From the NCBI RefSeq assembly GCF_014648055.1, contig NZ_BMQJ01000001.1, forward strand, positions 1-64,000: a DNA stretch of 64,000 bases, written 5' to 3'. Made by a program: the position numbers and the translations under genes. Within the stretch, counting starts at the first letter, position 1. Each line of letters starts with the position of its first letter. This DNA is from Streptosporangium pseudovulgare (lineage in GTDB: Bacteria > Actinomycetota > Actinomycetes > Streptosporangiales > Streptosporangiaceae). Shown here piece after piece: positions 22,333 to 29,800 of the stretch. Below the pieces are notes generated by a model. That model was not told the DNA's origin, ran no database searches, and worked only from the letters and a program-made list of their open reading frames with translations.

Positions 22333-22638
22333 GGACCCGGGCGTGGACGCCCGCTTTCCGGGAGAGCGTCGAGGCGGCCGGATCCCGTCCCGTTCCGTGC
22401 CTGGAGCGCGGCGGGATCCGGTCCTACTATGACGGCGGGGACATCGGCCGCGCGGGGCGGCGACCCGGGCGGGGCCGCGGATCGGGCAGGGCCGCGGGCG
22501 AAGCGTGAACCGGGGCGGATCGGACGGGACCGCGGACGAGACGCGGACCCGGCGGACCCGGCGGACCCGGCGGACCGGGCGGACCCGCGGACGGGCCGGT
22601 GGACCCGGTGAACGGGCGGGCGGACGGGCGGAGCGCGC
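22333..22638. other. Gap upstream of the three-gene cassette
   Basis: No gene is supported. TACTAT at 22425-22430 fits a -10 element and would give a leader of about 200 bases for the gene at 22639, but the -35 region (TGGAGC) is poor. The later part is the 9-bp tandem repeat listed separately. Confidence 0.4.
22543..22587 (+). repeat. Five tandem copies of a 9-bp repeat
   Basis: The unit GCGGACCCG occurs five times head to tail, with one variant copy (GCGGACCGG). It lies in the probable 5' leader of the gene at 22639 and ends about 50 bases before its ATG. Confidence 0.85.
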
Positions 22639-23649
22639 ATGGGTCGGATGGCACGGTTCGGGACATGGCTCGGCAAGAACGCCGACGGTTTCATCGCCCT
22701 GCTGCTCGCGGTGGGCGTCGGCGTGGTGGGCCTGCTGGACGACGCCATCGACAAGGCCGTGCGCGACCAGGTGATCGAGTCCGGGACCCTGCTGGTGCTG
22801 GCCCTGCTGACCACCGCGATCCTGCGTGACCGCTGGCGCCAGGAGCCGGCCGAGACGGCGATGCGGGAGAGCTTCGCCAGGACCGCCACGCTGCCGGAGC
22901 GGATGCAGCGGCTGGAGGGCGTGGTCTCCGATGCCGGGCGAGCGCTTGCGGACCTGTCGGTCGTCAAGGTCCTCAACGGCGCGGAGGAGATCGCCAAGGC
23001 GCACGCGGAGGCGCGCGCCGGCACCGACCGCTGGACCTTCAAGGGCGGTACGGGCACCTACCTCCGCGCGGTGACGCTGCCCGAGTGCGTGGCGGCCGCG
23101 CGGGCGCAGCGGCGCGCGCTGCTGATGCGCCTGGAGATCATCGACCCGGCCGACGAGCGGGTCTGCGAGGCGTACGCCCGCTTCCGCCGGTCAATGTCGC
23201 AGGAGCCGGACGGCACGGGCGAGGTCTGGACGGCCGAGCGCACCCGCAAGGAGGCGTTCGCCACCATCCTCGCGGGCTGCTGGTACCACCAGCGGTTCGG
23301 CCTGCTGGAGATCCACATCGGGCTGTCGGCCACGATGACGACGTTCCGCTGGGACCTGTCGGCCTCCTCACTGATCATCACCGGGGAGGACCCGCGGCGG
23401 GCGCTGCTCGCCGGGCGGCGGTCCTTCTACTACGACAGCTGCACCACCGAGCTGATGGCCAGCCTGGAGCAGGCCAGGAGGGTGCCGATCGAGCTGGCCA
23501 GGTCGGTCCCGCTCGGCGACGAGCCGACGATCGAGGAGGTGCGCAAGCTGTTCGAGACCCTCGGCCTGCCCCTCCCCCGGTCCTACACCGACAGGGATGT
23601 CGCCGACCTCACGCGCAAGGCGCTCCGGGCCAAGAATCCCTACCCCTGA
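22639..23649 (+). CDS. Unassigned membrane protein, first gene of a three-gene cassette
   Basis: I cannot assign a function. The N terminus has two hydrophobic segments at about residues 17-34 and 50-62. A linker with heptad-like spacing (LPERMQRLEGVVSDAGRALA) joins it to a soluble domain of about 220 residues. That domain has memorable blocks: FKGGTGTYLRAVTLPECVAA, LLMRLEIIDPADERVCEAYA, TFRWDLSASSLIITGEDPR and FYYDSCTTELM. The pattern looks like an actinobacterial domain of unknown function, perhaps a nucleotide- or phosphodiester-handling fold. The start is sound: GGAG lies 5 bases before the ATG. The cupin gene starts 9 bp after its stop, which implies co-translation. Confidence 0.75.
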   Translation: MGRMARFGTWLGKNADGFIALLLAVGVGVVGLLDDAIDKAVRDQVIESGTLLVLALLTTAILRDRWRQEPAETAMRESFARTATLPERMQRLEGVVSDAGRALADLSVVKVLNGAEEIAKAHAEARAGTDRWTFKGGTGTYLRAVTLPECVAAARAQRRALLMRLEIIDPADERVCEAYARFRRSMSQEPDGTGEVWTAERTRKEAFATILAGCWYHQRFGLLEIHIGLSATMTTFRWDLSASSLIITGEDPRRALLAGRRSFYYDSCTTELMASLEQARRVPIELARSVPLGDEPTIEEVRKLFETLGLPLPRSYTDRDVADLTRKALRAKNPYP

Positions 23650-23658
23650 CGGGACGAG

Positions 23659-24447
23659 ATGAGATACCAGGAGCTGTACGAGGAGATGACCGGCGGCCGC
23701 GGGGGCGAGGCCCTGCGCGGCTGGGCCGGGCGGGTGCTGCGGGACATCGCGTCGGGCGCCTCCCCGGTCGCCGGGGTCCGCCATCCGCTCGGGTTCCTCT
23801 GCCTGCCGCTGGAGCGGACCGGGGAGTACGGCGTGTGCCTGCACATCTGGTCCGGCGCGCTGCCGCGCGCCGCCTCCACCACCTCCCAGATCCACTGCCA
23901 CAGCTGGGACCTGGTCAGCCACGTGCTGTACGGCCGGGTGGAGAACGTGCGCGCCGACGTCGGCGACGCGGGCGGCGGCGCGGGGGACGATGCGGGTGAC
24001 GGCGCCGCGGGCGCGACCGGCGGGATCCCCGGGCACGCCGGAGAGGCCACGGGCGGAAACGGTGGAACACCCGGGCACGCCGGAGAGGCCACGGGCGGAG
24101 GCGGTGGGACGACCGTCCCGCCCGGGGCCACCCACCGGGTCTTCGAGGTCGTCAGCGACGCGGGCGGCGACCGCGTCCTGCCGACCCCGCGCACCGTCCG
24201 GTGCGCCCCCGGGGTGAGCGAGGTGTACGGGCCGGGCGAGACCTACACGCTGCCCGCCGGGGTGTTCCACTCCAGCGTCGTGCCCGGCGGGGAGACCGCC
24301 ACGATCGCGCTGGGCCACGGCCGTCCCGGCCGCAGCGACCTGTCGCTCGGCCCGCTCGGGCTCGGCGCCCACCTGGTCCCCCGCCACCGCTGCGACGCGC
24401 GGGAGACCGCGCGGGCCGCGCTGCACGCGGCGGGGCGCCTGTCCTGA
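23659..24447 (+). CDS. Cupin-fold metal-binding protein
   Basis: Both cupin motifs are visible. Motif 1 is HCHSWDLVSHVLYG with metal-ligand candidates His79 and His81. Motif 2 is GPGETYTLPAGVFHSSV with His204. The fold could be a dioxygenase of the cysteine-dioxygenase kind or a small-molecule isomerase or sensor; no substrate can be named. Between the motifs is a Gly/Ala-rich insertion (about residues 96-155) that contains two copies of a 14-residue repeat, an unusual break in a compact beta-barrel. It sits 9 bp after the membrane-protein gene and 56 bp before the phosphatase-like gene. Confidence 0.78.
   Translation: MRYQELYEEMTGGRGGEALRGWAGRVLRDIASGASPVAGVRHPLGFLCLPLERTGEYGVCLHIWSGALPRAASTTSQIHCHSWDLVSHVLYGRVENVRADVGDAGGGAGDDAGDGAAGATGGIPGHAGEATGGNGGTPGHAGEATGGGGGTTVPPGATHRVFEVVSDAGGDRVLPTPRTVRCAPGVSEVYGPGETYTLPAGVFHSSVVPGGETATIALGHGRPGRSDLSLGPLGLGAHLVPRHRCDARETARAALHAAGRLS
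24028..24111 (+). repeat. Two tandem 42-bp in-frame repeats in the cupin gene
   Basis: Each copy begins CCCGGGCACGCCGGAGAGG and encodes PGHAGEATGG plus four residues. The copies start at 24028 and 24070. Confidence 0.85.
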
Positions 24448-24503
24448 CCGCCCACCGGGCGGACCGGCGGGCGCCGGTCCACGACACGACCGAGGAGGAC
24501 CAC

Positions 24504-25481
24504 ATGGTTCGGCAGGCGAGCGAGGGCCGCGCCGGAGAAGGCGCCGCGGGACAGGACGAGGAGCACACCGGGAACGGCGCCGCAGAGCGGGACGAGGATC
24601 GCGCCGGAGACGGCGCCGCGGAGCGGGACGAGGATCGCGCCGCCGCGCCGACGGATCTGGAGCGCGCCCGCCGGGTCGCCGTGGACGCCGCGCGGGCGGC
24701 CGGCTGGCTGATCACCGAGGGCACCCGGGCGGCCCTCGTGGTCAACCCCAAGGGCGACGACGGCGACGTGGTCACCGACCTCGACCTCTCGTCGGAGAGG
24801 CTGCTGGTCGGCCGGGTCCTCTCGGCGTTCCCCGGGCACGCGGTGATCTCCGAGGAGGCGGGCGTGCTGGGTGAGGCCGGGTCGGAGTGGACGTGGGTCA
24901 TCGATCCGCTCGACGGCACCAACAACGTGGCGATCGGCCTGCCTCTGTACGCCGTGGGCCTGGCGCTGTGCCGCGGCGGGCGGCCCGAGCTGGGGGTCGT
25001 GCACGAGCCGGTGACCGGCCGTACCTGGTCGGCCGTGCGGGGCCGGGGCGCGGTCGGCCCGGCGGGCCCGCTGTCGGCTCCGCCGTACCGGCCCGGCCGC
25101 TCCGGTCCGGTGCTGGCCTGGGTCCAGGGGTACGGCGTGCGGCGCGGCGACCCCGTGGCCACGGCGCTGAAGGCGGCGCTCGACCTGCGTGCCCGCCGGG
25201 TGCTGCGGCTGTGGGCCCCGCTGCTCGCCTGGGTGATGCTGGCCCGGGGGGACATCGACGGGATCGTGGGCTACCGGACCGGGGTCGTCGATCTGCCGGG
25301 CGGCCTGCTGATCGCACGGGAGGCCGGGGCGGTGGTCGGAGGCTTCGACGGCGCGCCGTTCGACCGCGTCCCGCTGGACGGGAGCGGGTGCGACTTCGTC
25401 GCCGGGCGGGCCGGGCTGCGGGAGGAGCTGCTGGAGGAGGTCCTGAAGGAGGCCGGGGCCGTCCAGGAGGCCGCACGCTGA
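24504..25481 (+). CDS. Inositol-monophosphatase-family phosphatase
   Basis: The 325-residue protein is a lithium-sensitive-type phosphomonoesterase (IMPase, FBPase or CysQ). Metal-site motifs are present: the paired Glu at residues 117-118 in ISEEAG and DPLDGTNN from Asp134. A later Asp lies in VVDLPGG in place of the usual WDxAAG. The substrate may be inositol phosphate, 3'-phosphoadenosine 5'-phosphate or another small phosphate. The first 50 residues are a low-complexity acidic array of three 12-residue repeats. GAGGAGG lies about 5 bases before the ATG. It is the last gene of the cassette and converges on the carrier gene. Confidence 0.85.
   Translation: MVRQASEGRAGEGAAGQDEEHTGNGAAERDEDRAGDGAAERDEDRAAAPTDLERARRVAVDAARAAGWLITEGTRAALVVNPKGDDGDVVTDLDLSSERLLVGRVLSAFPGHAVISEEAGVLGEAGSEWTWVIDPLDGTNNVAIGLPLYAVGLALCRGGRPELGVVHEPVTGRTWSAVRGRGAVGPAGPLSAPPYRPGRSGPVLAWVQGYGVRRGDPVATALKAALDLRARRVLRLWAPLLAWVMLARGDIDGIVGYRTGVVDLPGGLLIAREAGAVVGGFDGAPFDRVPLDGSGCDFVAGRAGLREELLEEVLKEAGAVQEAAR
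24540..24647 (+). repeat. Three tandem 36-bp in-frame repeats at the 5' end of the phosphatase gene
   Basis: Units start at 24540, 24576 and 24612 and encode GAAERDEDRAGD and close variants. The last two copies are nearly identical, which suggests recent duplication. Confidence 0.85.
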
Positions 25482-25522
25482 CCCCCGTGGGCTCCCCGGC
25501 CCCCCGCGGACCTCCGCGGACG

Positions 25523-26713
25523 TCAGGCGGTGAGCAGCAGCGCTGCCACGGCGGCGGCCACCCCGGTCACCGCCAGCCCGGCCCCGGCCAGCACGAACGT
25601 CAGCGGCGGCACCCGCACCGCGCGGCGGCGGCACCACTCGAACCACAGCAGGGTGGCCAGCGACGCCCAGGGGGTGATCACCGGCCCGATGTTGGTGCCG
25701 ATGAGCAGGGCGAGGAGCTGGTCGCGGTTGCCGGGCGGGACGACCTTCTCCACCGCGGTGTAGGCGGGCAGGTTGTTGATCAGGTTGGCCAGCCCGCCGC
25801 CGGTGACCGCCGCCCGGTAGGCGCCGCCGGCGTCGCCCGCCGTGCCGGTCAGCGCGCCCATGAGGTCGGCCAGGCCGTACCGGCTCAGGGTGGGCACCAC
25901 CAGGAACAGGCCGGTGACGAAGACCAGGAGCTGCCAGGGGAACAGGGCGAGGGTGAGCTTGGACCGGTCGCGCCAGGCGAAGGCGGCGACCATCAGCACC
26001 GCCGCGGCGAGGGCGGCGAGCTGGATCGGCAGCTCCAGCAGGAGCGCGGCGATGAACAGCACGCACACCGTGGCCGCGACGCGGAACAGCAGCGGGTCGG
26101 CGACCGGGACGGGACCGGGCGGGACGTAGCGGTCGGCGCCGCGCCGGCCGCGCCGCCAGAAGAACACCCACAGGAAGACCATGGTGACCGCGATCGAGAC
26201 GGCCTGCGGCAGCCAGAGCCGCCCGGCGAACTCCTTGGTGGACATGCCCAGGCGGTCCATGGCGAGAAGGTTCGTCAGGTTCGACACCGGCAGCAGCAGG
26301 CTCGCGGTGTTGGCCAGCCAGACGGTGGTCATGGCCAGCGGCAGCGCGGCGATGCCGGTCCTGGCGACCAGGGCGAGCATGACCGGCGTCAGCAGCACGG
26401 CGGTGGTGTCGAGGTTGAGGAACATGGTGACCAGGGCGGCGAAGGCGGTGCACAGCAGGAACAGCGCCGCGTAGTTCCCCCGCCCGGCCGCCGCCAGCCG
26501 CGCCGCGATCACGTCGAAGACCTGGGCCTCCTTGATGAGCTCGGCCATCACGATCACCGCGCCGAGGAACAGCAGGATGGGCGCGATCCGTGTCAGCTCC
26601 GCCCGGGCGTCCCCGGAGGGCAGCAGGCCGGTCAGGACGGACAGGAGCCCCAGCGCCAGCAGGCCGATCCGAATCCAGTCCAGAACGCTCAGTCGCCGCA
26701 GCACACCGACCAT
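25523..26713 (-). CDS. ArsB/SLC13-like membrane carrier
   Basis: The 396-residue product has about ten to eleven membrane helices and resembles the ion transporter superfamily (ArsB, NhaD, SLC13). The signature segment FLNLDTTAVLLTPVM and a second half-repeat with GLANLINNLPAYTAV are the paired re-entrant loops of this fold. GTNIGPVITPWASLATLLWF closes it. The substrate could be arsenite, sodium/proton or a dicarboxylate. No arsenic-resistance genes lie nearby, so the ArsB name should not be taken as function. It is transcribed towards the phosphatase gene and divergently from the TIR protein, only 114 bp away. Confidence 0.82.
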   Translation of the reverse strand: MVGVLRRLSVLDWIRIGLLALGLLSVLTGLLPSGDARAELTRIAPILLFLGAVIVMAELIKEAQVFDVIAARLAAAGRGNYAALFLLCTAFAALVTMFLNLDTTAVLLTPVMLALVARTGIAALPLAMTTVWLANTASLLLPVSNLTNLLAMDRLGMSTKEFAGRLWLPQAVSIAVTMVFLWVFFWRRGRRGADRYVPPGPVPVADPLLFRVAATVCVLFIAALLLELPIQLAALAAAVLMVAAFAWRDRSKLTLALFPWQLLVFVTGLFLVVPTLSRYGLADLMGALTGTAGDAGGAYRAAVTGGGLANLINNLPAYTAVEKVVPPGNRDQLLALLIGTNIGPVITPWASLATLLWFEWCRRRAVRVPPLTFVLAGAGLAVTGVAAAVAALLLTA

Positions 26714-26827
26714 GATCCACGAGGCCGGTCAAGATCGCACGCCTGCTCTTGATCGAACCCCTTCGAATCGCCGGTACGGCGGGCGATACTGGACTCCCGT
26801 TGGACGGCGGCGAGGGGTGTGATCGCT

Positions 26828-29800
26828 ATGGCGCGCGACGACAGGCCGATCGACATCTTCGTCAGCTACTCCCCCGCCGACGAGCGCTGGGCGTCGTGGA
26901 TCGCCTGGGAGCTGGAGGCCGCCGGTTACCGCACGATGATCCAGGCGTGGGACTTCGTGCCGGGGACCCAGTTCATCGAGTTCATGGACCGCGGTGTCAG
27001 CGAGGCCGCGCTGGTGGTCGCGGTGCTGTCGCGCAACTACCTCAGGTCGCGCTGGGGGCGGATGGAGTGGCAGGCCGCGCTGCGCGCCGACCCCGAGAAC
27101 CCCTCCAACAAGCTGGTCACGATCCGGCTGGAGGACTGCCCGCTGGAGGGGCTGCTGGCCACGATCACCTGGGTGGACCTGGTCGGGGTGACCGGCGCCG
27201 ACGAGGCGCGGGCGCTGCTGCTGAACCGGATCGAGCAGGCGCTGGCCGGCCGTGCCAAGCCGCTGGACCGGCCGTCCTTCCCCGTCGGGCCGGCCCTCTC
27301 CGGCGGCCCGGTCCTCACCGGCGGGACGGCGGCCGGCGCCGGCGAGGTCCCGGCGGCGCCGTCCCGGCACGGGCCGGCGCGGGCCCGCCGTACCCCGGTG
27401 GCGCCGCCCGCCTACCCGGCCGGGCCGCCGGCGCGGGGCCCGCGCGGGCCGGTGACGCTGCTGCACGTGGCGGGCCCCCGGTTCGGCCGGGGGCTGGCCG
27501 CCGAGGACGAGCCGCTGACGGCCGAGGAGCTGCAGCCGCGGATCTGGGCCGACCTGGCCCGGATGCGGGACGCCGGGGCGCCGCGGCCCGACCTGATGAT
27601 CGTGACCGGTGACCTCACCGAGTCGGGCAGCCGCCGCGAGTTCGGTGAGGCCGCGGCGTTCCTGACCGGGCTGCGGGTGCTGCTCGGCCTGGAGCCGCAG
27701 CGGCTGGTGGTCGTGCCCGGCCCCCGCGACGTCACCAAGGCCGCCTGCCGGGCCTACTTCAGCAACTGCGAGGCCGACGACGTGCGCCCGCAGCCGCCCT
27801 ACTGGCCCAAGTGGCGGCACTTCGCCGCCCTGTTCGAGGAGCTCTACCTGGGGCTCGACGGGCCGGAGTTCGACAGCGCCCAGCCGTGGACGCTCTTCGC
27901 CGTCCCCGACCTGAAGGTCGTGGTGGCCGGGCTCAACTCCACGATGGCGATGAGCCACCGTGAGGAGGATGGCTACGGCTTCGTCGGCGAGTCGCAGGCC
28001 GCGTGGTTCGCCGAGCGGCTGCGGCCGTTCGAGGAGGCGGGCTGGCTGCGGGTCGGCGCGGTCGGCCACCCGCCCGCCACGCCCCACCTGCGTGACGCCG
28101 CGACGGTCGAGCGGCTGCTGGCCGGGCGGCTCAACCTGCTGCTGCACGGCGCCGGCGGCACGCGCGGCGCATCCGCCGCCGACGGCCCGGAGACGGGGGG
28201 CGGCGCCGGGCCGCGGGACGTGCTGCGCCTGCCCGCCCTGGCCCCGGGACGCCACCGGATCATCGAGGTGACCGCGGACGGCCTGCGCCGCTGGGACCGC
28301 GACCGCGACGACCCGGCGCCCACCGAGGAGGTGACGCGCCGGTGGCACGCGACGGGGCTGACGTTCGCGCCGGCCGACTCCCCCGAGGGCCTCACCGGCC
28401 CCGCCGCCCTGCCGCCGGCCGGGCCCGTCCCTGCCGGGCCGGAGCGGGCGCCGTCCCCGTCGATGCTGCTGCTCGACCGGATCGCCGAGGTGTGCGAGGC
28501 CCGGCACGACCGGGTCAAGATCAGGAAGATTCCCGGCGAGGTGCCGCAGCTGCTGGTCACCTACCCCGAGGACGGCTTCGTCCGGCAGCTGCGGATCGGC
28601 GCGCACGCCGGGGAGCCGACCCGGCGCGAGGTGGAGGCGTTCGCCGGCCAGGTGCACGCCTCCGGGATGGAGCACGGCGCCGAGCTGGTCTACCAGGGGC
28701 CGCCGCCGTCGCCGGCGCTGCGCGAGGAGACGGCCCGGCGGGGGCTGCGGCTGCGCAGCTTCACCGAGTTCCAGGGGCTGATGGACCTGACGGGATACGT
28801 CGCCGACCAGTCGGCGCGGCTGCGCGCCGACCGGCGCTACCCGCCGGAGCTGTACGTGCCGCAGCGGTTCCGGGAGCTGGACCGCCCCGGCGGGCAGGTC
28901 CAGGAGGGCCTGACCGACGAGCTGATGCGGCTGCTGGCCGCCGACCACGGCCGGTTCCTGCTGCTGCTGGGCGACTTCGGGCACGGCAAGACCTTCGCGC
29001 TGCGCGAGCTGGCCCGGCGGATCCCGGTGGAGCTGCCGCACCTGGTGCCGATCCTGATCGAGCTGCGCTCCCTGGACAAGGCGCACTCGGTGGACGGGCT
29101 GGTCGCCGCGCACCTGGCCGGTCACGGCGAGGACGTCATCGACCTGAAGGCGTTCCACTACATGCTCCGCCAGGGTCGCGTGGTGCTGCTGTTCGACGGG
29201 TTCGACGAGCTGGTCACCCGGGTGACCTACGACCGCGCCGCCGACCACCTCGACACGCTGCTGCAGGCGGCCGAGGACAAGGCGAAGATCGTCGTGGCCG
29301 GCCGTACCCAGCATTTCAAGTCCAGCGCGCAGGTGCTGACCAAGCTCGGCGAGCGGGTTGGGCTGCTGCCGCAGCGGCGGCTGCTGAGCATCGAGGACTT
29401 CACCCGGCCGCAGATCCGCTCCTACCTCGTCAACCGCTACGGCGGCGACGAGGACGCGGCGGGCGACCGGTTCTCGCTGATGAGCGACATCGGGGACCTG
29501 CTGGGCCTGGCGAGCAACCCGCGGATGCTCGGCTTCATCGCCGACCTCGACGGGCAGCGCCTGGCCACCGTCGCCCGGGCCCGGCACACCATCAGCGCGG
29601 CGCTGCTGTACGAGGAGATCATCGACTCCTGGCTCGCCTTCGAGGAGCACCGGGTGCACGGCGTCCCGGGCGCGACCGCCGGGCTGCGCGCCCGGCAGCT
29701 GCACGAGGCGGTGACGGCGCTGGCGCTGCGGCTGTGGGAGAGCGGCGAGGCGTACCTGCGGCCCGCCGAGCTGGCCGAGGCCGCCGAGACGCTGACCGGC

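Noticed and set aside
25523-26713. Arsenic-resistance locus
   Set aside because: The carrier resembles ArsB in fold only. No arsR, arsC or other arsenic gene is nearby.
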